Assembly (NCBI RefSeq): GCF_014654785.1
Contig: NZ_BNBD01000009.1
Location: 1 to 64,000 of the forward strand
Source of the DNA: Streptomyces mashuensis
GTDB taxonomy: Bacteria; Actinomycetota; Actinomycetes; Streptomycetales; Streptomycetaceae
Length of the DNA stretch: 64,000 nucleotides
Direction: 5' to 3'
The position numbers were made by a program, and so were the translations under genes. Under the pieces are notes generated by a model, which worked only from the letters and a program-made list of their open reading frames with translations, searched no databases and was not told the origin of the DNA. Of the stretch, positions 7,896-16,604 are shown piece by piece. Positions within the stretch are counted from its first letter, which is position 1. Each line of letters begins with the position of its first letter.

Positions 7896-8204
7896 GGACA
7901 AGCGGGTACCGGCTTGCGTCTGAGGAGAATAACCCTTCGTACAGGCAGCACTACGCCGAGTTGCTCAAATCATCGTTTCCGTTCGATCTCCTTCTCATTG
8001 GCGCCCGTTCAAATATCGAATTCAGAGCGGAAGTTGACAGGATTTGCCGATGGTGTGGCCGATTGGGCTGCGTGTTGTGGCAATCCGGTCGCGACGGGAG
8101 TGCATGGGGCCATGTGGGGGTATGACAACAGGATTGCCTGTGCGGCCGATGTGGTTACGCGCAGTGGCGAGGAGGCGCGCCGCAGGGGTCGCCCGTTCCG
8201 GTGA

Positions 8205-8228
8205 CCCGGCCGGTGGACGCCGGCCGGG
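8205..8228. terminator. hairpin downstream of the HAD phosphatase gene
   Basis: A 9-bp perfect stem, CCCGGCCGG with CCGGCCGGG, and a 6-nt loop, 50 nt beyond the stop of the minus-strand HAD gene. Confidence 0.5.
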
Positions 8229-8280
8229 CCGATGACGGTGCGTCAGGGGGCGGCAGGGGGCGTCGGGGAGTGGCGGGGAG

Positions 8281-9234
8281 TTACCGGCGGCTGCGGCGGT
8301 GCAGGGCGATCGCGGCGGCTGCGCCGCCCGCCAGGGCGCCGGCCCCGGCCGCGGCCGGGATGCCGATCCGGGCCGCCTTGCGGCCGGTGCGGTAGTCCCG
8401 CAGCCGCCAGCCGTGCTCGCGGGCGTGCTTGCGCAGCCGGCCGTCGGGGTTGATCGCGTAGGGGTGGCCGACGAGCGAGAGCATCGGGATGTCGTTGGCC
8501 GAGTCGCTGTATGCGGCGCAGCGCGCGAGGTCGAGGCCCTCGGCGGCGGCGAGCGCGCGGACCGCCTCGGCCTTCGCCGGGCCGTGCAGCAGCTCGCCCA
8601 CGAGCCGGCCGGTGTAGACGCCGCCGACGGACTCGGCGACGGTGCCGAGGGCGCCGGTCAGGCCGAGCCGGCGGGCGATGATCGTGGCGGTCTCCACGGG
8701 GGCCGCGGTGACCAGCCAGACCTTCTGCCCGGCGTCGAGGTGGGCCTGGGCGAGGGCGCGGGTGCCGGGCCAGATGCGCTCGGCCATGTACTCGTCGTAG
8801 ATCTCCTCGCCGATGGTCATCAGCTCGGAGACGCGGTGGCCCTTCACGATCGACAGGACGCTGTCGCGGGCCTCCTGCATGTGCTCGGGGTCCTCGATGC
8901 CGGCGAGCCGGAACCAGGTCTGCTGCCAGGCGAAGCGGACGAGCTCGCGCTTGCCGAAGAACTGCCGCTTGTACAGGCCGCGGCCGAAGTGGTAGATCGC
9001 GGCGCCCTGCATGACCGTGTTGTCCAGGTCGAAGAACGCGGCGGCGTGCGTGTCGCCCGGAACCGGGAACTCCGGCTCGGGCTCCTGCGGCGCGCCCGGC
9101 CCGCCGGCCAGGGCGGCCTCCTGCTCGGTCTCCTGGGCGGTCTTGCGGGCGGCCTCCGCCGCCGCCTCGCCCGCCAGCACGCTGCGTGCGGTCGCGGAGC
9201 GCCTGCGGTGGGTGAGCCATGCGAGTGCGGCCAT
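8281..9234 (-). CDS. HAD-IB family phosphatase (SerB-like)
   Basis: A 317-aa protein. After about 60 residues of charged linker it has HAD motif I FFDLDNTVMQGAA (the two Asp are nucleophile and acid/base), motif II VTAAP, a Lys in GPAKAEAV and motif III AAYSDSANDIPML. The cap domain follows the IB pattern. The C-terminus has a short Ala/Gly-rich hydrophobic stretch (AGAGALAGGAAAAIAL) that may anchor it in the membrane. The family includes phosphoserine and related phosphatases, but the substrate is not predictable. It lies beside the glutaredoxin-like gene on the minus strand, close to bldN and rex, an arrangement conserved in streptomycetes. Confidence 0.82.
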   Translation of the reverse strand: MAALAWLTHRRRSATARSVLAGEAAAEAARKTAQETEQEAALAGGPGAPQEPEPEFPVPGDTHAAAFFDLDNTVMQGAAIYHFGRGLYKRQFFGKRELVRFAWQQTWFRLAGIEDPEHMQEARDSVLSIVKGHRVSELMTIGEEIYDEYMAERIWPGTRALAQAHLDAGQKVWLVTAAPVETATIIARRLGLTGALGTVAESVGGVYTGRLVGELLHGPAKAEAVRALAAAEGLDLARCAAYSDSANDIPMLSLVGHPYAINPDGRLRKHAREHGWRLRDYRTGRKAARIGIPAAAGAGALAGGAAAAIALHRRSRR

Positions 9235-9391
9235 GGCGCGAGCATAGCCAGTTTGTTCGGGGTAACCCGAGCCCGGAGTGGTGCGATGGCGTGAACAGTG
9301 CGCGTCGGCGCGGTGACACGCCGCGCCCGGGCCCCCGCTACGGGGAAACGTTCAGCCGCCGTCGGCCGCCCGCAACCGCCGCCGGCCGCCC

Positions 9392-9679
9392 TCAGCCGCC
9401 GAGCGCCTTGCGCAGCCGGTCGGGGTTCACGCGCCAGAAGTCGTGCTGCTCGCCGTCGATCAGGACGACGGGGATCTGCTCCCAGTACTTGCGGTGGAGC
9501 TCCTCGTCCTGAGTGATGTCCTTCTTCTCCCAGGGCGTGCCCAGTGCGCCGCAGACCTCGGCGATCACGGCCTCGGCGGCCTCGCACAGATGACAGTCGG
9601 GCTTTCCGATCAGTGTGACGAGACGCTCGGCGGGGTCCTTGCGGGCGGTGCGGCGCAGCAGCGGGCTCATGGCGGCCAT
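9392..9679 (-). CDS. glutaredoxin-like thiol protein (DUF836)
   Basis: A 95-aa thioredoxin-fold protein: LVTLIGKPDCHLCEAA gives the first strand and a CxxC (CHLC), and IPVVLIDGEQHDFWRV supplies the cis-Pro strand. The length fits the glutaredoxin-like DUF836 family. It is likely a cytoplasmic thiol oxidoreductase; the partner is unknown. Start codons at 9679 and 9670 are both possible. It is transcribed away from rex across a shared upstream region. Confidence 0.8.
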   Translation of the reverse strand: MAAMSPLLRRTARKDPAERLVTLIGKPDCHLCEAAEAVIAEVCGALGTPWEKKDITQDEELHRKYWEQIPVVLIDGEQHDFWRVNPDRLRKALGG

Positions 9680-9953
9680 TGTGCCGCGTACCGCCGGGAG
9701 CGCGGCCGGGCCTCCCGCCGGTTCTGCGCGGTTCCGCTGGTCGGGGATAGGTGCCTGGGTCGACTACCATCGTGGGCGATTTGTTGGTGTCCGGGGGTAT
9801 AGCGGTGAGGAGTGAGCGCCCGTGTCCCCGTCGCTGCACTCCCGGTACCCCTGTGGTGCCCGTGACGGTCGACACGAGGTCGCCGACGGTTCCCGGATCG
9901 GGCCGAAACACCGCGTGACACCCATCACTTTGGCCGGGCAAATCGGACACCAT
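9680..9953. other. intergenic region between glutaredoxin-like gene and rex, no gene
   Basis: About 270 nt between divergent genes, before the Rex operator. An open frame from 9822 runs into rex, but it lacks a ribosome site and crosses the operator. I see no RNA gene. Confidence 0.5.
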
Positions 9954-9975
9954 CTTTGTGCACGCGTTCACAAAG
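9954..9975 (+). promoter_or_regulatory. Rex operator (ROP) controlling rex-hemACDB
   Basis: A 22-bp palindrome with one mismatched pair: half-sites CTTTGTG and CACAAAG around a GC-rich core. It matches the Rex consensus TTGTGAA-N4-TTCACAA closely. A probable promoter overlaps it: -35 TTGTGC (9956-9961), 17 nt, -10 TAGCCT (9979-9984). Bound Rex would block RNA polymerase, giving autoregulation by the NADH/NAD+ ratio. Confidence 0.88.
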
Positions 9976-10049
9976 ACATAGCCTGCCTTCGACGGGGCGG
10001 TCCAGGGACGAGGCGCCGCCCGCAGCCCCGCTCTACCCGCAGGAGCACC

Positions 10050-10895
10050 GTGGCAACTGGCCGAACTCACCGACCGGCGACCCGAAGCCGAGGGATCCCC
10101 GAGGCCACCGTCGCCCGGCTACCGCTGTATCTGCGTGCGCTGACCGCGCTCTCCGAGCGCTCGGTCCCCACGGTCTCCTCCGAGGAGCTCGCGGCCGCGG
10201 CGGGCGTCAATTCCGCCAAGCTCCGCAAGGACTTCAGCTACCTCGGCTCCTACGGCACCCGCGGCGTCGGCTACGACGTCGAGTACCTCGTCTACCAGAT
10301 CTCCCGCGAGCTGGGCCTGACCCAGGACTGGCCCGTGGTCATCGTCGGCATCGGCAACCTGGGCGCGGCCCTCGCCAACTACGGCGGCTTCGCCTCGCGC
10401 GGCTTCCGCGTCGCCGCGCTGATCGACGCCGACCCCGCCATGACCGGCAAGCCGGTGGCCGGGCTGCCCGTGCGGCACACCGACGACCTGGAGTCGATCA
10501 TCCGGGACAACGGGGTGTCCATCGGCGTGATCGCCACGCCCGCGGGCGCCGCCCAGCAGGTCTGCGACCGGCTCGTGGCCGCCGGCGTCACCTCGATCCT
10601 CAACTTCGCGCCGACCGTGCTGTCCGTGCCCGACGGCGTGGACGTGCGCAAGGTCGACCTCTCCATCGAGCTGCAGATCCTCGCCTTCCACGAGCAGCGC
10701 AAGGCGGGCGAGGAGCCCGGCCGTCCCGCCGCCCCGGCCGGCCCCGTCGCCGCCGCGGCCCGCCCGGCCGCCGCCCCCGCCGCCCCCACTGCGCCCACCA
10801 CGTCTGCCACCGGCTCCGCCGCGGCCGTCACCGCCGCCACCGCCGGTGGCCGGAAGGGACCGGAGGGGGACGTCCCCGCCGTGATGCCGGCATGA
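10050..10895 (+). CDS. rex: redox-sensing transcriptional repressor Rex
   Basis: A 281-aa repressor that senses the NADH/NAD+ ratio; it binds operators when NADH is low and leaves them when NADH rises. The N-terminal winged helix (residues 1-85) holds the Rex signature SSEELAAAAGVNSAKLRKDF and SYLGSYGTRGVGYDV. A Rossmann domain follows (VVIVGIGNLGAALANY, AALIDADP). The last 50 residues are an Ala/Pro-rich tail longer than in most Rex proteins. The GTG at 10050 sits 4 nt after AGGAG and gives the known MATGRTHRPATRSRGIPEAT start. It is the first gene of an operon; its stop overlaps hemA (ATGA). Confidence 0.96.
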   Translation: MATGRTHRPATRSRGIPEATVARLPLYLRALTALSERSVPTVSSEELAAAAGVNSAKLRKDFSYLGSYGTRGVGYDVEYLVYQISRELGLTQDWPVVIVGIGNLGAALANYGGFASRGFRVAALIDADPAMTGKPVAGLPVRHTDDLESIIRDNGVSIGVIATPAGAAQQVCDRLVAAGVTSILNFAPTVLSVPDGVDVRKVDLSIELQILAFHEQRKAGEEPGRPAAPAGPVAAAARPAAAPAAPTAPTTSATGSAAAVTAATAGGRKGPEGDVPAVMPA

Positions 10896-12274
10896 GCCTC
10901 CTCGTCGTCGGCCTCAGCCACCGCAGCGCCCCCGTCAGCGTGCTGGAGCGGGTCGCCCTCGCCCCCGGGGCGCGGGCCGCCCTGGTGCGCGACACCCTCG
11001 CCGCCGAGCCCGCCACCGAGGCCGCGGTGCTGGCCACCTGCAACCGCGTCGAGCTCTACGCGGACGTGGACAAGTTCCACGCCGGCGTCGCCGAGCTGTC
11101 CACGCTGCTCGCCCGCCACTCCGGCGTCGGCCTGGACGAGCTCACCCCCTATCTCTACGTGCACTACGAGGACCGCGCCGTCCACCACCTCTTCTCGGTG
11201 GCCTGCGGCCTGGACTCGATGGTCGTCGGCGAGGGCCAGATCCTCGGCCAGATCAAGGACGCGCTCGCCCTCGGCCAGGAGCTGCACACCGCCGGCCGGC
11301 TGCTGAACGACCTGTTCCAGCAGGCGCTGCGGGTCGGCAAGCGCGCCCACAGCGAGACCGGCATCGACAAGGCCGGCCAGTCGCTGGTCACCTTCGGCCT
11401 GGAGCAGCTCGCCGACGGCGCGCCCGTCGAGGGCTGGGCCGCCGGCCGGCGCGCGCTGGTGATCGGCGCCGGCTCGATGTCGTCGCTGGCCGCCGCCACC
11501 CTCGCGCGCGCGGGCGTCGCCCACGTCGCCGTCGCCAACCGCACCCTGGAGCGGGCCGAGCGGCTCGCCGCGATCCTCACCGAGCCCGGCGGCCCCGGCC
11601 GGCAGGACGGCTCCGCCCCGGGCTTCACCGCCTCCGCCGTGCAGATGGACGCGCTCGCCGCCGAGCTCGCGCTCGCCGACGTCGTCGTCTCCTGCACCGG
11701 CGCCACCGGCCTGGTCCTCACCGCCGACGCGCTGCGCACCGCCCTGGCCGCCGGCCACGGCCGGCTCGCCGTGCTCGACCTGGCCATGCCGCGCGACGTC
11801 GACGCCGCCGCGCACCGCCTGGAGGGCGTGCGCCTGGTCGACATCGAGACGCTCGCCGAGGCGTCCGCGGACGCCCCCATGGCCGCCGACGTCGACGCCG
11901 TGCGCACCATCGTCTCCGACGAGGTGGCCGCCTTCGGCGCCGCCCAGCGCGCCGCCCACATCACGCCGACCGTGGTCGCCCTGCGCGCCATGGCCGCCGA
12001 TGTCGTGGCCGGGGAGATGGCCCGCCTCAACGGCCGGCTGCCCGGCCTGGACGACAAGCAGCGCGCGGAGATCACCCAGACCGTGCGCCGCGTCGTCGAC
12101 AAGCTGCTGCACGCGCCGACGGTACGGGTGAAGGAGCTGGCCGCCACCCCCGGCGGGGCCGGCTACGCCGACGCGCTGCGGGAGCTCTTCGACCTCGACC
12201 CGCAGGCGGTCGCCGCCGTCAGCCGGGCCGACCAGCCCACCGCCCACCGGCAGGACACTCGGGAGCCGGCATGA
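10892..12274 (+). CDS. hemA: glutamyl-tRNA reductase
   Basis: A 460-aa enzyme for the first committed step of C5-type tetrapyrrole synthesis: it reduces glutamyl-tRNA(Glu) with NADPH to glutamate-1-semialdehyde. The catalytic Cys50 is in LATCNRVELYA. GEGQILGQIKDA is the HemA signature, ALVIGAGSMSSLAAATLARA the NADPH site, and the C-terminal helices (about 360-430) dimerise. It is about 30 residues longer than many homologues because of inserts near 235-250. It overlaps rex by ATGA and hemC by ATGA, so translation is coupled and expression falls under Rex. The partner enzyme HemL is at 24951. Confidence 0.96.
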   Translation: MSLLVVGLSHRSAPVSVLERVALAPGARAALVRDTLAAEPATEAAVLATCNRVELYADVDKFHAGVAELSTLLARHSGVGLDELTPYLYVHYEDRAVHHLFSVACGLDSMVVGEGQILGQIKDALALGQELHTAGRLLNDLFQQALRVGKRAHSETGIDKAGQSLVTFGLEQLADGAPVEGWAAGRRALVIGAGSMSSLAAATLARAGVAHVAVANRTLERAERLAAILTEPGGPGRQDGSAPGFTASAVQMDALAAELALADVVVSCTGATGLVLTADALRTALAAGHGRLAVLDLAMPRDVDAAAHRLEGVRLVDIETLAEASADAPMAADVDAVRTIVSDEVAAFGAAQRAAHITPTVVALRAMAADVVAGEMARLNGRLPGLDDKQRAEITQTVRRVVDKLLHAPTVRVKELAATPGGAGYADALRELFDLDPQAVAAVSRADQPTAHRQDTREPA

Positions 12275-13263
12275 ACGACACCTCCGCCCAGCAGCGACCG
12301 CTGCGCCTGGGCACCCGGCGCAGCGCGCTGGCCATGGCCCAGTCCGGGCAGGTGGCCGACGCGGTGCGCCGGCTGACCGGCCGCCCGGTGGAGCTGGTCG
12401 AGATCACTACCTACGGGGACGTCTCGCGCGAGGCGCTGGCGCAGATCGGCGGCACCGGCGTGTTCGTCAACGCGCTGCGCGAGCGGCTGCTCGCGGGTGA
12501 CATCGACTTCGCGGTGCACTCGCTGAAGGACCTGCCGACCGCGCAGCCGGAGGAGCTGCTGCTGGCGGCGGTGCCCCGGCGCGAGGACCCGCGCGACGTG
12601 CTCGTCGCCCGCGACGGCCTGTCGTTCCGGCAGCTGGCGGAGTTGTCCGCCGCCGGCCGGCCGGCCCGCATCGGCACGGGTTCGCCGCGCCGCATGGCGC
12701 AGCTGAACGCGTGGGCGCGGCAGCTGGGCCTGCGGGTGGAGACGGTCGCCGTGCGCGGCAACGTCGACACGCGGATCGGCTATGTCGCCGAGGGCGAGCT
12801 GGACGCCGTCGTGCTGGCGGCCGCCGGCCTGTCCCGGCTGGGCCGGACGGCGGAGATCACCGAGTTCCTGTCCACGGACCAGGTTCTGCCCGCCCCCGGC
12901 CAGGGGGCCCTGGCGATCGAGTGCGCCGCGACCAACGCACCGCTCGCCGCCACGCTCGCGCAGCTCGACGACCCGTTCACGCGGGCCGCCGTGACCGCCG
13001 AGCGTTCCCTGCTCGCCGCCCTGGAGGCCGGCTGCAGTGCACCCGTGGGTGCGCTGGCCGACCCCTTGGCCGACGGGCAGGCTGTCACCGAATTGCGCCT
13101 GCGCGGCGTCGTCGGCACGACCGACGGTTCCACGCTGGTGCAGCTGTCCACCACCGGTCCCGTTCCCGCGTCCGAGCAGGACGCCGTCGCTCTCGGCCGC
13201 GAACTCGCCGCCGAGATGCTCGACAAGGGTGCGGCCGGTCTTATGGGGGAGCGAGCACATTGA
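12271..13263 (+). CDS. hemC: porphobilinogen deaminase (hydroxymethylbilane synthase)
   Basis: A 330-aa enzyme that joins four porphobilinogens to hydroxymethylbilane. It starts LRLGTRRSALAMAQSGQVAD. RGNVDTRI (about 161-168) and the dipyrromethane cofactor site LEAGCSAPVGA (Cys255) are intact. The length is slightly above the family norm because of the C-terminal domain. The ATG overlaps the hemA stop; hemD starts at its own stop codon. Confidence 0.96.
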   Translation: MNDTSAQQRPLRLGTRRSALAMAQSGQVADAVRRLTGRPVELVEITTYGDVSREALAQIGGTGVFVNALRERLLAGDIDFAVHSLKDLPTAQPEELLLAAVPRREDPRDVLVARDGLSFRQLAELSAAGRPARIGTGSPRRMAQLNAWARQLGLRVETVAVRGNVDTRIGYVAEGELDAVVLAAAGLSRLGRTAEITEFLSTDQVLPAPGQGALAIECAATNAPLAATLAQLDDPFTRAAVTAERSLLAALEAGCSAPVGALADPLADGQAVTELRLRGVVGTTDGSTLVQLSTTGPVPASEQDAVALGRELAAEMLDKGAAGLMGERAH

Positions 13264-14909
13264 ACCCCACCGCCCCGAACCACCCCGCGCACGGGCACGT
13301 CACCTTCCTGGGTGCCGGCCCCGGAGACCCGGGCCTGCTGACGCTGCGTGCCGTGGAGGCACTGGCGGCCGCGGACGTCCTGATCGCCGACCCGCAGGTG
13401 CTCGACGTGGTGCGTACGCATGCCCGGGCCACCGTGGACATGCCGGCCCCGACGGTTACTGACGAGTCGTCAAAGGCCGCCGGAGTCCCGGTCCTCCGGG
13501 ACACCGCCAATCTTGTCATGACGGCCGCGCGCGGCGGCAAGCGGGTCGTCCGCGCCGTGCTGGGCGACCCCGGCCTCGACGGCGACGCCGCCGAGGAGAT
13601 GCTGGCGTGCGCCGCCGAGGGCATCACCTTCGAGGTGGTCCCCGGCATCGCCACGGCCGTCGGCGTGCCCGCGTACGCCGGTGTGCCGCTGCGCGACGGG
13701 CAGGGCGGCGACGTCCGGTTCGTCGACGCCCGCACCGCCACGGCCACCTGCTGGGCCGAGGTCGGCGCCAGCGAGGTCACCGCCGTCGTCTCCACCACGC
13801 TCGACAGCGTGGTGGCCGCCGCCGGGGAGCTCGTCTCCGCCGGCCGCCGCCCGGAGACGCCGGTCAGCGTCACCGTCGCCGGCACCACCACCCGCCAGCG
13901 CACCTGGACCGCCACCCTCGGCACGCTCCAGCAGGTGCTCAAGGCCGCCAAGGTGCTGCCGTCGGCCGACGGCGCCCAGCCGGTCATAGCCGTGGTCGGC
14001 GAGCGCAGTGCCGCCGACCGGCGCGAGCAGCTGTCGTGGTTCGAGTCCAAGCCGCTCTTCGGCTGGAACGTGCTCGTGCCGCGCACCAAGGAACAGGCCG
14101 CCTCGCTCTCCGACCAGCTCCGCTCGTACGGCGCCGTGCCGCACGAGGTGCCGACCATCGCCGTGGAGCCCCCGCGCACCCCGCAGCAGATGGAGCGCGC
14201 GGTCAAGGGCCTGGTCACCGGCCGCTACGAGTGGATCGCCTTCACCTCCGTCAACGCGGTGAAGGCCGTCCGGGAGAAGTTCGAGGAGTACGGGCTCGAC
14301 GCCCGTGCCTTCGCCGGCATCAAGGTCGCCGCCGTCGGCGAGCAGACCGCGAAGTCGCTGGTCGAGTTCGGCGTCAAGCCCGACCTGGTGCCCAGCGGCG
14401 AGCAGTCGGCCGCCGGCCTCCTGGAGGACTGGCCGCCGTACGACCCGGTCTTCGACCCGATCGACCGCGTCTTCCTGCCGCGCGCCGACATCGCCACCGA
14501 GACCCTGGTGGCCGGCCTGATCGAACTGGGCTGGGAGGTCGACGACGTCACGGCCTACCGGACCGTACGGGCCTCGCCGCCGCCGGCCGAGACCCGGGAG
14601 GCGATCAAGGGCGGCGGCTTCGACGCCGTGCTGTTCACCTCCTCCTCCACCGTGCGGAACCTCGTCGGCATCGCCGGCAAGCCGCACAACGTCACCGTCA
14701 TCGCCTGCATCGGCCCGGCCACCGCGAAGACCGCGGAGGAGCACGGCCTGCGGGTGGACGTGCTGTCGCCCGAGCCCTCGGTGCACAAGCTGGCCGAGGC
14801 GCTGGCGGAGTTCGGGGCCGCGCGGCGCGACGCCGCGCTGGCGGCCGGCGACCCCGTCACCCGACCGAGCGAGCGACGGCCCGGATCGCGTAGAAGGGCA
14901 CGGAGTTGA
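13260..14909 (+). CDS. hemD: uroporphyrinogen-III synthase with an N-terminal methyltransferase-like domain
   Basis: A 549-aa fusion. Residues 10-245 resemble a tetrapyrrole (SUMT/CobA) methylase, starting VTFLGAGPGDPGLLTLRAVE and including VVPGIATAVGVPAYAGVPL. Residues 260-520 are uroporphyrinogen-III synthase (WNVLVPRTKEQAASLSDQLR, IAFTSVNAV, FTSSSTVRNL), which cyclises hydroxymethylbilane. In the methylase part the GDPxxFGRGGEE loop has become LGDPGLDGDAAEE, so methyl transfer may be impaired or altered. The TTG start at 13260 overlaps the hemC stop and follows GGGAG. The C-terminal basic tail reaches into hemB. Confidence 0.92.
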   Translation: MNPTAPNHPAHGHVTFLGAGPGDPGLLTLRAVEALAAADVLIADPQVLDVVRTHARATVDMPAPTVTDESSKAAGVPVLRDTANLVMTAARGGKRVVRAVLGDPGLDGDAAEEMLACAAEGITFEVVPGIATAVGVPAYAGVPLRDGQGGDVRFVDARTATATCWAEVGASEVTAVVSTTLDSVVAAAGELVSAGRRPETPVSVTVAGTTTRQRTWTATLGTLQQVLKAAKVLPSADGAQPVIAVVGERSAADRREQLSWFESKPLFGWNVLVPRTKEQAASLSDQLRSYGAVPHEVPTIAVEPPRTPQQMERAVKGLVTGRYEWIAFTSVNAVKAVREKFEEYGLDARAFAGIKVAAVGEQTAKSLVEFGVKPDLVPSGEQSAAGLLEDWPPYDPVFDPIDRVFLPRADIATETLVAGLIELGWEVDDVTAYRTVRASPPPAETREAIKGGGFDAVLFTSSSTVRNLVGIAGKPHNVTVIACIGPATAKTAEEHGLRVDVLSPEPSVHKLAEALAEFGAARRDAALAAGDPVTRPSERRPGSRRRARS

Positions 14910-15901
14910 GCACCACCTACGGCACGTTCCCGGGGTCCCGGCCCCGCCGGCTGCGGACCACCCCCGCCATGCGCCGCATGGTCGCCGAGCACCGGCTGCA
15001 CCCGGCCGACCTGATCCTGCCCGCCTTCGTGCGGGAGGGCATCACCGAGCCGGTGCCGGTCTCGGCCATGCCCGGCGTCGTCCAGCACACCCGCGACACG
15101 CTCCGCAAGGCCGCCGTGGAGGCCCGTGAGGCCGGCGTCGCCGGCATCATGCTCTTCGGCGTGCCCGAGGACGCCAAGAAGGACGCGCTCGGCACCGCCG
15201 GCACCGACCCCGACGGCATCCTCCAGGTCGCCATCCGCGACGTGAAGGCCGAGGTCGGCGACGACCTCGTCATCATGTCCGACCTGTGCCTCGACGAGTT
15301 CACCGACCACGGCCACTGCGGCGTCCTCGACGCCCACGGCCGCGTCGACAACGACGCCACGCTCGAGCGGTACGCCGAGATGGCCCAGGTCCAGGCCGAC
15401 GCCGGCGTCCACGTCGTGGGCCCCAGCGGCATGATGGACGGCCAGGTCGGCGTCATCCGCGACGCCCTCGACCAGACCGGCCACGAGGACGTCTCCGTCC
15501 TCGCCTACACCGTCAAGTACGCCTCCGCGTTCTACGGCCCGTTCCGCGAGGCCATCGGCTCCTCGCTCCAGGGCGACCGCAAGACCTACCAGCAGGACCC
15601 GGCCAACGTCCGCGAGTCCCTGCGCGAACTCGCCCTCGACCTCGCCGAGGGCGCCGACATGGTCATGGTCAAGCCCGGCCTGCCCTACCTCGACGTCCTC
15701 GCCAAGGTCGCCGACGCCGTCGACGTGCCCGTCGCCGCGTACCAGATCAGCGGCGAGTACGCGATGGTCGAGGCCGCCGCGGCCAACGGCTGGATCGACC
15801 GCGACCGCGCCATCATGGAGACCCTCACCGGCTTCAAGCGGGCCGGCGCGGACATGATCCTCACCTACTGGGCCACCGAGGTCGCCCGGCAGCTCGCCTG
15901 A
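14906..15901 (+). CDS. hemB: delta-aminolevulinic acid dehydratase (porphobilinogen synthase)
   Basis: A 331-aa enzyme that condenses two 5-aminolevulinates to porphobilinogen. The two active-site lysines lie in YTVKYASAFYGPFREA (Lys204) and MVMVKPGLPYLD (Lys256). The metal loop DLCLDEFTDHGHCG has Cys-Asp-Cys instead of the three Cys of zinc enzymes, so a mixed or Mg-type site is likely. The TTG start at 14906 overlaps the hemD stop. It is the last gene of the operon and is followed by a strong terminator. Its place after hemD means the order here is not the pathway order (B, C, D). Confidence 0.95.
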   Translation: MSTTYGTFPGSRPRRLRTTPAMRRMVAEHRLHPADLILPAFVREGITEPVPVSAMPGVVQHTRDTLRKAAVEAREAGVAGIMLFGVPEDAKKDALGTAGTDPDGILQVAIRDVKAEVGDDLVIMSDLCLDEFTDHGHCGVLDAHGRVDNDATLERYAEMAQVQADAGVHVVGPSGMMDGQVGVIRDALDQTGHEDVSVLAYTVKYASAFYGPFREAIGSSLQGDRKTYQQDPANVRESLRELALDLAEGADMVMVKPGLPYLDVLAKVADAVDVPVAAYQISGEYAMVEAAAANGWIDRDRAIMETLTGFKRAGADMILTYWATEVARQLA

Positions 15902-15920
15902 CGGACGACGTCACACAGCG

Positions 15921-15965
15921 CGACGGCGGCGCCCGGACCCCGAGAGGGGCCGGGCGCCGCCGTCG
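15921..15965 (+). terminator. terminator of the rex-hem operon
   Basis: A 16-bp stem, CGACGGCGGCGCCCGG with CCGGGCGCCGCCGTCG, plus a second small stem in the loop, 20 nt after the hemB stop. Confidence 0.85.
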
Positions 15966-16110
15966 TCGTACGCCCGCCGCCCGCCACTGCTGCGAACCCC
16001 TCGCGTTTGCGCTGCTCACGCGAGCAACTGCGGACCCTTCACGATCGTCACCCACACAGGTCGAGTCTCGCGGAAACAGTGAAGGCGGGCCGCGCACGCT
16101 CCGACCATGA

Positions 16111-16138
16111 TTACGGTGGGTGTCAGGCCGCTTACGCT
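16111..16138 (+). promoter_or_regulatory. candidate promoter of the HATPase gene
   Basis: TTACGG (16111-16116), a 16-nt spacer and TACGCT (16133-16138), 13 nt before the start codon. The ribosome site GGAGG falls between -10 and ATG. Confidence 0.35.
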
Positions 16139-16150
16139 ACGGAGGCGTGC

Positions 16151-16600
16151 ATGAGTCACGACCCGGAACTCACGGACGACTGGGAGTACACCCTCCAGGT
16201 CCCGTCCGACCCCATGGCGCCGTGCATCGCACGACGCACGCTGCGCACCATCTTCGAGGAGCACGGATTCCTCGAACTCGCCGACACGGCCGAGCTGCTC
16301 ACCTCGGAGCTCGTCACCAACGCGTACCGCTACTCCGACGGCCCCGCCTCCGTACGCGTCAAACGCGAGGGCGACCGCGTACGCGTGGCCGTGTGGGACA
16401 CCAACCCGCGCCTCCCCGCCCTCGACGGCGTCGCCCTCCCGGACGGGGACGGGGAGGACGACGGCGCCGAGCGCGGGCGCGGCCTCGGGCTGGTGCAGTG
16501 GTGCGCCGACAGCTGGGGCGGATTCGCCCTGCGCGACCAGCCCCAGGGACTGGTCGGCAAACTCATCTGGTTCGAACTGGGCGCCCCCGCCGCCGGCTGA
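16151..16600 (+). CDS. ATP-binding protein of the anti-sigma/HATPase_c family
   Basis: A 149-aa single-domain GHKL ATPase like RsbW/SpoIIAB, a class expanded in Streptomyces. The N box is LTSELVTNAYRYSD and the G1 box is VWDTNPRLP; a G2-like GLGLVQWCADSWG follows. Such proteins usually bind a sigma factor or an anti-anti-sigma protein, and some phosphorylate the latter. No STAS or SpoIIE partner is nearby, so the target is unknown. The ATG follows GGAGG by 5 nt. It is convergent with argS, with only 4 nt between the stops. Confidence 0.85.
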   Translation: MSHDPELTDDWEYTLQVPSDPMAPCIARRTLRTIFEEHGFLELADTAELLTSELVTNAYRYSDGPASVRVKREGDRVRVAVWDTNPRLPALDGVALPDGDGEDDGAERGRGLGLVQWCADSWGGFALRDQPQGLVGKLIWFELGAPAAG

Positions 16601-16604
16601 GGAC

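Larger units (their letters stand above)
7837..8280. other. bldN upstream control region, no gene
   Basis: 444 nt without a convincing gene and clearly less GC-rich than the surroundings, as is usual for developmental promoters. It holds a possible bldN -10 (TATTCT on the minus strand, 7931-7926), a weak BldD-like box (7883-7895), and near its far end a hairpin that can terminate the HAD gene. Short open frames here lack coding signature. Confidence 0.6.

Noticed and set aside
8034..8039. TTGACA on the plus strand as a promoter
   Set aside because: No -10 at the right distance and no plus-strand gene follows; bldN reads the other way.
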